Of a stretch of 64,000 nucleotides of DNA, positions 33,789 to 43,093 are shown piece by piece (the first letter of the stretch is position 1; every line of letters starts with the position of its first letter). The position numbers and the translations under genes are program-made. This DNA is from Nonlabens xylanidelens. GTDB taxonomy: Bacteria; Bacteroidota; Bacteroidia; Flavobacteriales; Flavobacteriaceae. Below the pieces are notes generated by a model. The model was not told where the DNA came from, ran no database searches, and was given only the letters and a program-made list of their open reading frames with translations. The stretch covers positions 315,392 through 379,391 of the forward strand of contig NZ_PTJE01000002.1 of NCBI RefSeq assembly GCF_002934445.1. The letters are read 5' to 3'.

Positions 33789-33811
33789 TTAAATCTAAAC
33801 TTGGCTTACTC

Positions 33812-34243
33812 TTATTTTAGGGAAATCTTTCTTTTAGGCTGTGGTAATGCTTCTTCCTTCTTAGGAAGCGTTATCAATAAAACGCCATTGTTATATGAAG
33901 CATCTATATCATTTTGATTTACCGTTTCTGGTAAGTTAAAACTTCTTTTAAATGATTTCTTACCAAATTCTCTTCTCGTAAATTTAAGAGCAGCGTCTTC
34001 TTCTATTTTTTCTACTTGTGAAGCAATAGTAAGAACATCTTTATCTACTTCTATCTGTACCTCATCTTTTGAAAAACCTGGGATACTTAATTCTAATAGA
34101 TAACTCTCTTCTCTCTCTGCTACATTAATCGATGGTACGAAAGATTTTGCAGTCTCTGTTGTACCTCCTAAATAATCGTTTTTAAACATTTCATCAATAA
34201 GTGATGGTAACCAATTGTTTGCTGTTGTATGTGCTAATTTCAT
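33812..34243 (-). CDS. Small heat-shock protein (Hsp20/alpha-crystallin)
   Basis: 143 residues. The alpha-crystallin domain spans about 38-132 (VPSINVAEREESYLLELSIPGF, FTRREFGKKSFKRSFNLPE, NNGVLLITLPK) with the conserved Gly-Val-Leu. A short N-arm and a C-terminal extension with KRKISLK follow, where an I-x-I-type anchor would be expected. An ATP-independent holdase. Monocistronic. Confidence 0.92.
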   Translation of the reverse strand: MKLAHTTANNWLPSLIDEMFKNDYLGGTTETAKSFVPSINVAEREESYLLELSIPGFSKDEVQIEVDKDVLTIASQVEKIEEDAALKFTRREFGKKSFKRSFNLPETVNQNDIDASYNNGVLLITLPKKEEALPQPKRKISLK

Positions 34244-34298
34244 AATACTAATTTTTAATTGTTATGATTCAGCTTATTCAAACAGGATACCAAACAAT

Positions 34299-34321
34299 AA
34301 AAGCGACATAATGTCGCTTTT
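34299..34321 (-). terminator. Hairpin terminator of the TerB-like gene
   Basis: AAAAGCGACAT/ATGTCGCTTTT with a one-base loop, 27 bases after the stop. Confidence 0.75.
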
Positions 34322-34348
34322 AAATGATTTGAAAATGACTAAATGTCA

Positions 34349-34759
34349 TTAATTACTATTTCTTAGGTGTATTTGCATCAATTCTGACGGTGGTATTTCT
34401 CCATGTGGATATTTAAGCATGGTTTGCAATAATGCATCTACAGTCGTTTTTCTAAATCCGTATTGTAAAGCTACTTCATGTAATAGTTGTAACTCTAACT
34501 CATCTACATGACCATCAATATGCATCATTAACATCATTCTATGAAAATGAACTATACGCTTAGTATAATCCTTAGGCGGCATAGTTGTTAACTCTTCTGG
34601 ATGGTTAATCATATAATCGATCTCTTCTTCACTTAAATCCATACGTTTTCCTACCGATGTTATAAAGCTCACCTCTTCTTTCTTTAGATGGTTATCTGCA
34701 TGTGCCATTAGGATTAACTCGCTTATAATGTGTCTCTTTTCTTCTGTAGTGTAGGTCAT
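34349..34759 (-). CDS. TerB-like helical protein
   Basis: 136 residues from the ATG at 34759 (MTYTTEEKRHI). An open frame runs on to 34813, but the extra residues look like leader. Two repeats of a D-x-x-x-x-x-E pattern (AHADNHLKKEEVSFI and MMHIDGHVDELELQLL) characterise TerB-type domains, which bind metal ions in some members. All helical, cytoplasmic. No other tellurite-resistance genes are nearby, so the role is open. Confidence 0.65.
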   Translation of the reverse strand: MTYTTEEKRHIISELILMAHADNHLKKEEVSFITSVGKRMDLSEEEIDYMINHPEELTTMPPKDYTKRIVHFHRMMLMMHIDGHVDELELQLLHEVALQYGFRKTTVDALLQTMLKYPHGEIPPSELMQIHLRNSN

Positions 34760-34834
34760 GTGATATGATAATAATATGTGAAAATACATATTTATTAGGA
34801 TTAACTTAACCACATTACTCTTACTTTTAAGAAT

Positions 34835-36142
34835 ATGAATTCGATTTTTATAAGACTCAAGTCCTTTTTCAACACAATTACTGGTAGTATTGCGTTTTAC
34901 CCATCTTTTTATGCTGTAAGTGCTATTTTATTCGGTTTATTCATGAAATGGGCCGAAGAAATGAATGTTTCCAGAGCTTTTCAAGAGGTTTTCCCATCTC
35001 TCATCATAAACGACGTAGATACCGCAAGGAGCATTCTATCTACTTTAATAGCTGGTGGTATCTCTATGTTGGTCTTTACCTTTTCTATGGTGATGCTTTT
35101 ATTGAGCCAGGCCGCGGCTAACTACTCACCTCGTGTTCTACCCAATTTAATATCTAATAGAAAACACCAGTTTATTCTTGGGGCATTTCTAGCAACCATT
35201 CTATATAATATAATAACAGTGATAGGTATAGATCCATCTGGTAGCGACTACCATCTTCCAGGACTATCGGTATTGATAGGTATTATAAGTGCCTTTGTAG
35301 CACTAGCAGCTTTTGTTTACTTTATTCACAGTATTTCTTCTAGCATACAAATCAATAATATACTAGAAAACATATATAATAAATCTAGTAAACGACTACA
35401 GATTCTTATAGAACAACAATCGTCACAAGATCAATTTCCCGATACTAGTGAATGGCATACGTATTCAACTAATAGAAGTGGTACAATACAAAACATAAGT
35501 GTAGAAGGTTTGAAAAAATCATGTGAGACTTGTAAAACTAAATTTGAAATGCTCACCACCAAAGGGAAATACATTCTAGAAGGAGAAGCTCTTTTTAAAT
35601 CTGAAATAGAATTAAGTGATACACAATTAACTGAAGTGCATAAAAATTTTAATTATTCAGAATCTGAATTAGTAAGTGATAACTATGCCTTAGGATTTAA
35701 ACAAATTACAGAGATAGGTATTAAAGCCATGTCACCAGGTATAAATGATCCAGGGACTGCTATAGACACCATTGATTACCTAACTGACTTAGTGCGTTTA
35801 AGAATGCTCAAAAAAGATCACAACATTGTACTTAATGAGGATAAAGATGCTCTTATAATGTTAAACACCACAAAATTTGAAGATCTTATCTATGATATTT
35901 TTGCGTCTTACCGCAGGTATTGCAAAGAAGACCTATCTGTAATGGATAAACTGCTGCAATTATTCTCTCTTTGCATGGGTAGAGAAACCTGTGAGCCGTC
36001 TTATTACACTACATTACACTTACAGGCACAATTACTTATTCACGATGTCGAAGAATCTATTTCAAACTCTCACGATCTCGATCGATTAAAAACACAATTT
36101 GAATCCATAGAAACTCAATACCATCAATTATCTAGTAATTGA
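34835..36142 (+). CDS. DUF2254 membrane protein
   Basis: 435 residues. Four membrane helices fall in the first 180 residues (about 20-38, 62-92, 112-130, 145-170), followed by a soluble domain of about 240 residues containing GFKQITEIGIKAMSPGINDPGTAIDTID, the most conserved block of the DUF2254 family. Function is not known. It starts 76 bases from the divergent TerB-like gene. Confidence 0.85.
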   Translation: MNSIFIRLKSFFNTITGSIAFYPSFYAVSAILFGLFMKWAEEMNVSRAFQEVFPSLIINDVDTARSILSTLIAGGISMLVFTFSMVMLLLSQAAANYSPRVLPNLISNRKHQFILGAFLATILYNIITVIGIDPSGSDYHLPGLSVLIGIISAFVALAAFVYFIHSISSSIQINNILENIYNKSSKRLQILIEQQSSQDQFPDTSEWHTYSTNRSGTIQNISVEGLKKSCETCKTKFEMLTTKGKYILEGEALFKSEIELSDTQLTEVHKNFNYSESELVSDNYALGFKQITEIGIKAMSPGINDPGTAIDTIDYLTDLVRLRMLKKDHNIVLNEDKDALIMLNTTKFEDLIYDIFASYRRYCKEDLSVMDKLLQLFSLCMGRETCEPSYYTTLHLQAQLLIHDVEESISNSHDLDRLKTQFESIETQYHQLSSN

Positions 36143-36162
36143 TCTATTAAGTAAGTATCCAT

Positions 36163-36588
36163 TTAAAGCCTTATCCATGTCTGGGTTCTGTAAAAAATGG
36201 CAATATATCCTCGTACTTTTAATAGATTAGGGTTATCCTCATCCAGCCATATTTTACAGGTATATGTTTTACCATTTTCTGGATCTAGAATATCACCTCC
36301 CTTATATACGTCTCCTTTTTTATTAAGACCCTGTATAATTTCTAGTCCTAGAATCGGTGCATCTTTCTGTTCTCCTTCACAGTTGATACATAATGCATTT
36401 TTAGGCGCATTCTTATCTAGTATTTTAGCAACTTTTCCATAGATCTTTCCATCTCTTTCATAGATTTCTACATGAGCTTTTACCACGCCAGATTCATCGT
36501 CTATGGTTTTCCATGTACCTGTAACTTGTTGTGCATCCGCTTTCGCGAAAGCGAGAACACAAAGAACTATAAAAACTAGATTTTTCAT
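36163..36588 (-). CDS. DUF2147 secreted protein
   Basis: 141 residues with a signal peptide whose hydrophobic core is interrupted by the iterated palindrome, read as AFAKADAQ at the cleavage site. The mature part is a lipocalin-like DUF2147 domain: TGTWKTIDDESG, GKIYGKV, CINCEG (a C-x-x-C), and KVRGYIAIFYRTQTWIRL at the end. Periplasmic, function unknown. It lies downstream of a terminator, so it is its own unit. Confidence 0.82.
   Translation of the reverse strand: MKNLVFIVLCVLAFAKADAQQVTGTWKTIDDESGVVKAHVEIYERDGKIYGKVAKILDKNAPKNALCINCEGEQKDAPILGLEIIQGLNKKGDVYKGGDILDPENGKTYTCKIWLDEDNPNLLKVRGYIAIFYRTQTWIRL
36538..36553. repeat. Iterated palindrome inside the DUF2147 gene
   Basis: CGCTTTCGCGAAAGCG within the signal-peptide codons, read in frame as Ala-Phe-Ala-Lys-Ala. 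Confidence 0.95.
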
Positions 36589-36602
36589 TTAATGAGAATT
36601 AA

Positions 36603-36629
36603 AAAGCCTATGTAAATTACATAGGCTTT
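36603..36629 (-). terminator. Hairpin terminator of the nadC operon
   Basis: AAAGCCTATGTAA/TTACATAGGCTTT with a one-base loop, 25 bases after the chalcone-isomerase-like gene. Confidence 0.8.
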
Positions 36630-36654
36630 CATTTATTAATAAGTCGCAGATAGA

Positions 36655-37218
36655 TTATTTACCTAACATACCGTCTTTAAGATCATCATCTGCAGGGTCT
36701 TCACCTAACCAGATACCGAATAAACCTTTCTTAAATTTTAATCCAGCGATAGTACCTAAGTCTTTACCGTTTTTAGAAACTTTAGTTCCTGTTCCTGGAG
36801 CATAAGCGATTTCAAAATGATCACCCTTTACGATTGCTTCACTAAAAAGACCGATAAATTTATTGATTTCAGATTGAATAGCTGCTCTTTCACTATCGGT
36901 ACAGCTATCGCCGAAACCATCTTCTACAGCACTTTTCATTTTACTTTGTGTTACTTTACTATCTGTAATGTCCAGGGTAATTGCCATAGCCTGATCTGCA
37001 CTTACTAGAGTAGATCCATTACTACTCTTTGTTGTAGTGTATAAAGCACCTACATAAAGTTCAAACCATAATTTCTGTCTTACACCAGCTCCATTTAAAG
37101 AAAGCTCTTGACCAGATACAGTTAAGTTTTTTTCTATAGATACGCCTTCGATAGTTTGCTGTGCAGTTGCAGTATATGTTCCTAAAAGAGCCATAACTGC
37201 TAAAAGTAATTTTTTCAT
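36655..37218 (-). CDS. Chalcone isomerase-like secreted protein
   Basis: 187 residues. A signal peptide (to about TATAQ) precedes a chalcone-isomerase-like domain: LSLNGAGVRQKLWFELYVGALY is the family hallmark, with GLKFKKGLFGIWLGEDPADDDLKDGMLG at the C-terminus. Bacterial members are thought to bind fatty acids or other small ligands rather than to cyclise chalcones. It is the third gene of the operon nadC-yihY-this, 27 bases after the YihY gene. Confidence 0.82.
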   Translation of the reverse strand: MKKLLLAVMALLGTYTATAQQTIEGVSIEKNLTVSGQELSLNGAGVRQKLWFELYVGALYTTTKSSNGSTLVSADQAMAITLDITDSKVTQSKMKSAVEDGFGDSCTDSERAAIQSEINKFIGLFSEAIVKGDHFEIAYAPGTGTKVSKNGKDLGTIAGLKFKKGLFGIWLGEDPADDDLKDGMLGK

Positions 37219-37245
37219 TTTTAAATATTTTAGTTCTTAAATATA

Positions 37246-38178
37246 CTACACAGATTTCAAATTCCGTGCCTTTAATGATCTAAGTGATGCATTTAATTCA
37301 AATCCTAGTAATAAAAGATTAGAATTGAGCCATATATAAACCATAAGAATAAGTAACGCCCCTATCGATCCATAGATCTCGTTATAAGAAGAAAAGTTAT
37401 CTATATAAATACCGTATAGATATGAGAATATTATAATTAAAAATGTGGTTACTAGCGCGCCTATAGATAAAAAACTACTGGTTCTTCCATCTTTTGTACC
37501 GGTGTAATAGAGCGTACATATAAACATGAATAACATGATTATTAAAGTTACATACCTCAATAACTTAAGCCATATCTCCATAGAATCTTCGGTCATGAAA
37601 TCTCTACTGCGCAATTCTGATATCCAGTATTCTACCACACCAGCTAATACAACACCTAGAAAAAGAAAGACAACTAACATAATAGAAACAGCAATGGCTA
37701 CTACATACTGTCTAAAGAAACCACGGTTTAACTCTGAATGAAAGCTGCGCTCAAAACCATTAAATATCGCATTGATACCGTTTGCCATTAGAAACAAAGA
37801 GGTTAAAAATGCTACGGTAAGTAAACCGCTATTCCCTTGTAAAGCAATTTCTTTAAAAATGTTATCAAATGCACCTGCTGCCTGTGCCGGTAACAAATCA
37901 TTTACAAAGAGTAATACCTCTTCTTGAAAATTATCTATTTCTATAAAAGGAATTAAGTTAAGTATAAATAGAATAAAAGGAAACAGCGCCATGAAAAAGC
38001 TATAAGAAATAGCACTAGCACGGGCAGAAAATGCTCCTTGAACAATACCTAAGTAGTAGGTCTCGCATAAATCCCAAGCGGTCATTCCTTCAAATCCAGG
38101 AAGTTTCCACTTGTCAATTAATGCCACTATCCATGATACGACAGGTATGCGGTCTACTATCTTTTTTACTTTACTCAT
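37246..38178 (-). CDS. YihY/BrkB family membrane protein
   Basis: 310 residues with six helices (about 54-78, 118-138, 158-185, 205-228, 240-262, 272-292). ASAISYSFFMALFPFILFILNLIPF and YGSIGALLILMVYIWLNSNLLLLGFELNA are the two conserved blocks of the family. The role is uncertain; it is not RNase BN. It overlaps the end of nadC by eight bases and is therefore translationally coupled to it. Confidence 0.88.
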   Translation of the reverse strand: MSKVKKIVDRIPVVSWIVALIDKWKLPGFEGMTAWDLCETYYLGIVQGAFSARASAISYSFFMALFPFILFILNLIPFIEIDNFQEEVLLFVNDLLPAQAAGAFDNIFKEIALQGNSGLLTVAFLTSLFLMANGINAIFNGFERSFHSELNRGFFRQYVVAIAVSIMLVVFLFLGVVLAGVVEYWISELRSRDFMTEDSMEIWLKLLRYVTLIIMLFMFICTLYYTGTKDGRTSSFLSIGALVTTFLIIIFSYLYGIYIDNFSSYNEIYGSIGALLILMVYIWLNSNLLLLGFELNASLRSLKARNLKSV

Positions 38179-39037
38179 GTACCGCTTTAAGACTTAAATC
38201 TAGATTATACACACTATGGGTAAGCGCACCACTAGAAATAAAATCTACACCACATTCTGCATATTTTCTTGCAGTATCTTGTGTTATACCACCACTACTT
38301 TCTGTCAGACATTGATCACCTATTAACTCTACCGCTTTTCTAGTATCTTCATAATTAAAATTATCTATAAGAATGCGGTAAACACCGTCATTAGTAAGAA
38401 TTTCTTTAATCTCTTCTAGATCTCTAGCTTCTACGATAATTTTAAGATCGCGATTTGTATCTTTTAGATATTGTTTTGTTTTCTGAATGGCTTTTGAAAC
38501 ACCGCCAGCAAAATCAATGTGATTATCCTTGAGCATTATCACGTCGTATAATCCATATCTGTGGTTAACGCCGCCACCTATTACTACCGCCCATTTTTCT
38601 AGTATACGTATTCCAGGTGTGGTTTTACGAGTGTCTAGAATCTTTGTTCCTGTACCTTCTAATAGGTCTACAAATAATTTAGTTTTTGTAGCAATCGCAC
38701 TCATACGCTGCATGGCATTCAACGCCAGACGCTCTGCTTTTAAGATGGATTGTGAAGAACCGGTTACATAAAATGCCTCGTCACCATATTTTACAGGGCT
38801 ACCATCTTCTATTCTAACGTCTATCTGTAATGTAGGATCTACTTCTTTGAATACCGCTTTCGCGAAAGCGACACCTGCCAAAATCCCATCGTCCTTAACT
38901 AGCAATCTTGCCTTACCTACAGCTGTAGCAGGTATACAGGACAAACTACTGTGATCTCCATCACCTACATCTTCTCTCAATGCATTTTGGATAATGCGTT
39001 TAATTTCTTCTTGTGCTTCTTTTGAATTGTAGTCCAT
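38171..39037 (-). CDS. nadC: Nicotinate-nucleotide pyrophosphorylase (carboxylating)
   Basis: 288 residues, full length. EDVGDGDHSSL, DTRKTTPGIR, GGGVNHRYGLYDVIMLKDNH, EARDLEE and SSGGIT are the QAPRTase motifs that bind quinolinate and PRPP. It forms nicotinate mononucleotide in de novo NAD synthesis. An iterated palindrome inside the N-terminal domain is read AFAKAVF where relatives usually have a similar LAK or FAK helix, with no change in length. First gene of the operon. Confidence 0.95.
   Translation of the reverse strand: MDYNSKEAQEEIKRIIQNALREDVGDGDHSSLSCIPATAVGKARLLVKDDGILAGVAFAKAVFKEVDPTLQIDVRIEDGSPVKYGDEAFYVTGSSQSILKAERLALNAMQRMSAIATKTKLFVDLLEGTGTKILDTRKTTPGIRILEKWAVVIGGGVNHRYGLYDVIMLKDNHIDFAGGVSKAIQKTKQYLKDTNRDLKIIVEARDLEEIKEILTNDGVYRILIDNFNYEDTRKAVELIGDQCLTESSGGITQDTARKYAECGVDFISSGALTHSVYNLDLSLKAVHE
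38855..38870. repeat. Iterated palindrome inside nadC
   Basis: CGCTTTCGCGAAAGCG, read in frame as Ala-Phe-Ala-Lys-Ala in a helix of the N-terminal domain. Confidence 0.95.
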
Positions 39038-39233
39038 CGTGTTTATTTACATATCAAAAATAAGGCATTCCTTTATTATGTTAGAATATTTGGCCCATGC
39101 TTTTCATAGTTCACTCAATCAAATGGGCAGTTCACTCATTTAAGCTATAAATTAATGCTTAAAGGTTAGAAATTGTATCAAAATTAAACGGCATGTTAAT
39201 TGAGAATCTTATTTCTCTACAAAACCTAACCTT

Positions 39234-42200
39234 ATGAAAAAGTACTGCAATACATTTCTCGCGTTTTTATTCTTATTCTCACTTTACACTACTGCACAGC
39301 AATCTCCTGTTCTTAAAGTAGATGATAAAGAAGTAGGTCTCTCAAAATTAGATATAAATATTAAGGTCACCGGTAACCGAGTGGTAACTACTTTTGATAT
39401 GTTGTTTTACAATCCTACTTCTCAAATACTAGAAGGAGAGCTTAATTTCCCACTAGGTGATGGTCATGAAGTGTCGCGTTTTGCGCTAGACGTAAATGGT
39501 AAATTAAGAGAGGCCGTAGTGGTAGATAAAGAATTGGGACGTATAGCCTTTGAAGAAGTGGTGCGTCGCGGTGTAGATCCTGCATTATTAGAAAAAGGAA
39601 CAGGAAATAATTATAAAGCACGCATCTATCCTATTCCTGCAAATGGCCATAAACGTGTAGTTCTAGCCTATGAACAAGAACTTACCTATGAAAATGAAGC
39701 ACATTATTACCAGCTACCGCTAAGATTCAAGAACACTATAGACGATTTTCATTTGAGAATAGAGTTTCTAGACCAGTCTAAAAAACCTGTATTAGTAGAT
39801 GGACAGTTATCTGGGTTAAAATTCACTGACTGGCAACATAATTATGTGACCGACCTGAGATTAGAAAAATTTAAGGCAGATACCAACCTTAAAATCAAAA
39901 TACCTACAGATATTCAAAATGATCAACTAATGGTATCTGGAGATCATTTCTATTATTACCAGACATTTTCTAACTTAAAAAAGAAACGTGCCTCTATGAA
40001 GGAAGTAACTCTTTTATGGGATGCATCACTATCTATGAAAGATCGTGAGATAGAAAAAGAGCTCGCTTTTTTAGATCTTTTCTTTAAAGAAAATCAAGAT
40101 ATTAAAGTAAACCTAGAGATTTTTAGTAATAAAATAATGACCAATTTATCTGGTGTTAAAATTAGAAATGGAAAATGGAATAATATAAAAGAGATCTTAA
40201 AAAATCAAACTTATGATGGTGGTACAGATTACGGCACAATAGTTAAAACACCTAAAACAGATGCTTACCTCCTATTTACAGATGGTTTAAAAACACTGAG
40301 CAATTCTGACTTTTATCCAGATGCACCAGTATTTGTGATTAATAGTTTAAAAAAATCTAATACACCATTATTAAAAGAATGGGCTCGAGCATCTAGTGGT
40401 AATTACATAAATCTTGTTACTTATGATACTGCAGCTGCTTATGATATGATTAAATATCAGTCGTTAGAATATTTAGGTTATGCGTCAAATAATAAGCAAA
40501 TAGAAATATTACCTAGAGCGACTCAGTTTATTGATAATAACTTCAGTCTTTATGGTAAAAATGTAAATGCAGGAGAATCTATAGATCTACTTTATGGATA
40601 TAATGGAAAGGTAACCTTAAGAAAAACCATTAAAATAAGTAAGGATTTAAATAACCAAAACCAGATTAAAAAATACTGGGCACAGCAAAAAATCGCAGAG
40701 CTTGCCTTAAATAAAAAAGAAAATAAAAAAGCAATAACAGATCTTGCTGTACAATACCAACTTGTTACTGATTATACATCTCTTATTGTTCTAGAAGATA
40801 TACGTGATTACCTAAGGTATAAAATAGAACCGCCTGCCGAATTAAAGCAGGAATACGATCTAGCCATCGCACAAATGAAAAGAGATTCTATAGCTATGGC
40901 AAATAATAAGGATAAATCAAAAAAAGAGTTGATTGAAATATCTCAAAATGATAATGAAGATCAAACTCCACCGCCTAGTCAACCTAATTCAAATATTGTA
41001 AAAAGATTACAAGGTCAGGTACCTGGACTTCATGTTGAATCAAGTTCTGGACATCCAGGAGCTAATAGTAATGTTAGCTTGAGAGGTGTTGCCACTATAA
41101 CTCAAAATACAGAACCTCTATTTATTGTTAACGGCGTTGCTGTTAGCGAATCTGGTTTCCGAAATATTAATCCTGATAACATTTCAAATGTTCAGGTAAT
41201 AAGCGATGCATCATCAAGTGCTATTTATGGAAACCGTGGAGCTAATGGCGTTGTCATGATCACAACAGATCAAGAAGTAGAAATTAATTCAGAGGACTAT
41301 AACGGTGTTCCAGCCATGCAAGCTCCAAGATCGTTAGAAACAGAGCCAGAGTTAGATGAAATAGTTGTAGTTTCAAGGCAAGATGAGAACACTGGCAGAA
41401 CCAATAGACAGAATCGATTTAGAGCAGAGCAAGAACGTAGAAAGCAAGTATTAAAACAGCTGGTAGTATCCAATAGAAAAGTGCAAGTTCCTTATTTAAC
41501 AGCATTAAGAGCTACTAATAGTGTAGAAGAAGCTTACCAATTGTATTTAACAAATAGAGAAGATTATAAAGAACAGCCTGCGTACTTTATAGATGTAGCC
41601 AACTTTTTCAGAGAAGAAAGAAACAATACCCTTTTTGCAGACCGTATTCTATCTAATGTCGCAGAGATTGATTTTGACAATTATGAATTGCTAAAAGTTT
41701 ATGGTTATGAGTTAGAAAAGCAAGCTAAACTATATGAAGCGATTTTTATCTTTAATCGTGTATTAGAATTGCGCCCAGAAGATTCTCAATCCTATAGAGA
41801 TCTCGCGATTGCATATGAAACTGCTGGACTTTGTAATAAAGCATATGCTTTATACCACGATATTATTACTGGTGAAATCTATGAAAATGGAAATCGCAGA
41901 GTATTTCCTTCTATGGAAAGCATCTCTAGGACAGAGCTTAAAAGGCTAGCAAGCAAATACCAAGACGATTTAAAAGATGTAACAGTAAATAAAGAACTAT
42001 TAAAAGAAGAAACCTATGATCTTAGAATCTTAGTAGACTGGAATCATAACGATACCGATATAGATTTACACATCGTAGATCCTAATCTAGAAGAATGTTT
42101 TTACAGTCATCCTAATACAAAAATGGGCGGACAGTTAAGCAAAGACATGACTCAAGGTTTTGGTCCAGAGCAATTCACACTCGCTAATGCCAAAAAAGGA

Positions 42201-42377
42201 GATTATTACATCAAAGTAAAATACTATGGAGATCGTTATCAAAAAGTAGAGAATCCTACTTTTATGAAAATCACACTAATCAGAAATTATGGGAGACCTA
42301 ACGAAACTAAAGAACTTAAATTAATACGTTTAACACACAAAGACGATATAGAAGTCGTTGCAAAAATTACATGGTAA
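39234..42377 (+). CDS. VIT-VWA protein with embedded TonB-receptor plug, TPR and DUF2135 domains
   Basis: 1047 residues with a signal peptide (to about YTTAQ). Domains in order: VIT (about 25-150; GELNFPLGD, RRGVDPALLEK), VWA-like (about 255-410) with the MIDAS start DASLS near 263, a SusC-type plug-like domain (about 585-685; LQGQVPGLHVESSSG, NVSLRGVATI, SAIYGNRGANGVVMITT) without any following barrel, a helical TPR region (about 735-900) and a C-terminal DUF2135-type beta domain (about 926-1047; DWNHNDTDIDLHIVDP). Likely periplasmic or surface-linked. The plug inside a VIT protein suggests an interaction with TonB or with a receptor. Confidence 0.8.
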   Translation: MKKYCNTFLAFLFLFSLYTTAQQSPVLKVDDKEVGLSKLDINIKVTGNRVVTTFDMLFYNPTSQILEGELNFPLGDGHEVSRFALDVNGKLREAVVVDKELGRIAFEEVVRRGVDPALLEKGTGNNYKARIYPIPANGHKRVVLAYEQELTYENEAHYYQLPLRFKNTIDDFHLRIEFLDQSKKPVLVDGQLSGLKFTDWQHNYVTDLRLEKFKADTNLKIKIPTDIQNDQLMVSGDHFYYYQTFSNLKKKRASMKEVTLLWDASLSMKDREIEKELAFLDLFFKENQDIKVNLEIFSNKIMTNLSGVKIRNGKWNNIKEILKNQTYDGGTDYGTIVKTPKTDAYLLFTDGLKTLSNSDFYPDAPVFVINSLKKSNTPLLKEWARASSGNYINLVTYDTAAAYDMIKYQSLEYLGYASNNKQIEILPRATQFIDNNFSLYGKNVNAGESIDLLYGYNGKVTLRKTIKISKDLNNQNQIKKYWAQQKIAELALNKKENKKAITDLAVQYQLVTDYTSLIVLEDIRDYLRYKIEPPAELKQEYDLAIAQMKRDSIAMANNKDKSKKELIEISQNDNEDQTPPPSQPNSNIVKRLQGQVPGLHVESSSGHPGANSNVSLRGVATITQNTEPLFIVNGVAVSESGFRNINPDNISNVQVISDASSSAIYGNRGANGVVMITTDQEVEINSEDYNGVPAMQAPRSLETEPELDEIVVVSRQDENTGRTNRQNRFRAEQERRKQVLKQLVVSNRKVQVPYLTALRATNSVEEAYQLYLTNREDYKEQPAYFIDVANFFREERNNTLFADRILSNVAEIDFDNYELLKVYGYELEKQAKLYEAIFIFNRVLELRPEDSQSYRDLAIAYETAGLCNKAYALYHDIITGEIYENGNRRVFPSMESISRTELKRLASKYQDDLKDVTVNKELLKEETYDLRILVDWNHNDTDIDLHIVDPNLEECFYSHPNTKMGGQLSKDMTQGFGPEQFTLANAKKGDYYIKVKYYGDRYQKVENPTFMKITLIRNYGRPNETKELKLIRLTHKDDIEVVAKITW

Positions 42378-42412
42378 TCTTATTATATTTACAGGTAATT
42401 ACTTTCTGATCA

Positions 42413-43039
42413 ATGAATAATCAAAATTTAACTCTAGAGTACATTTTCAAAAATAGAAAGCTATTAAATAATAATAAAGGCGATGTATTTGAGATTTATG
42501 AAGAATGGTTCATGTTGAATACAAGAAATAAAACTCTAAATTTTGAGTTAGAACTTTTCTTAGAGGAGATTATAATAAGTAAAGACCTAGATAGATATCG
42601 ATTTGCTCTTTTCACTATACAAATTCATCCTATAGATTTTTCAAAACAAGATAAACATTTTGAATTATTATTTATAATTGCTAATTCTTTAATTACAAGT
42701 TTAAAAGATAATGAGCAAAGAAATAATTTATACTGGGTTTTATACATACTAACTGATAACTGTATACATCATTCTGATGAATTAGACGAAGTAGTAAAAA
42801 GGAATCCTTCGTTAATTCCTGAATTTTTGAAATCAATTAGTAAAATCAAATACGATCCTAACGATGGCCAATCAGATATTGCTTTAGCAGTAAGTCATTC
42901 TGTAGGTTTAATTTGGCATCTTCCGATCAATAATAAAAGAAAGAAAATCATTGAAGCTTTTTTAAATCACTATGATGACAGTGTTGTAGAAGAAGTAAGA
43001 GAGCTTATAAGTCATTTAAAGAATGATAATATGTACTAA
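42413..43039 (+). CDS. Helical protein of unknown function
   Basis: 208 residues, almost entirely alpha-helical, no signal peptide and no membrane segment. Repeated amphipathic helices (for example SLITSLKDNEQRNNLYWVLYIL, KKIIEAFLNHYDDSVVEEVRELISHL) suggest a HEAT-like or immunity-protein-like fold. I do not recognise the family. It starts 35 bases after the VIT protein gene on the same strand and may share its transcript. Confidence 0.5.
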   Translation: MNNQNLTLEYIFKNRKLLNNNKGDVFEIYEEWFMLNTRNKTLNFELELFLEEIIISKDLDRYRFALFTIQIHPIDFSKQDKHFELLFIIANSLITSLKDNEQRNNLYWVLYILTDNCIHHSDELDEVVKRNPSLIPEFLKSISKIKYDPNDGQSDIALAVSHSVGLIWHLPINNKRKKIIEAFLNHYDDSVVEEVRELISHLKNDNMY

Positions 43040-43056
43040 TTAGTTATTAAATCTAT

Positions 43057-43089
43057 TTTGATAATTTAAACTAAAACACTTTAGCTTTG
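43057..43089 (+). promoter_or_regulatory. Promoter TTTG-N21-TAGCTTTG immediately before rlmH
   Basis: TTTG (43057-43060) and TAGCTTTG (43082-43089) match the Bacteroidetes consensus and spacing. The ATG of rlmH starts at 43094, so transcription should start at or next to the start codon, giving a leaderless message. Confidence 0.65.
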
Positions 43090-43093
43090 CAAC

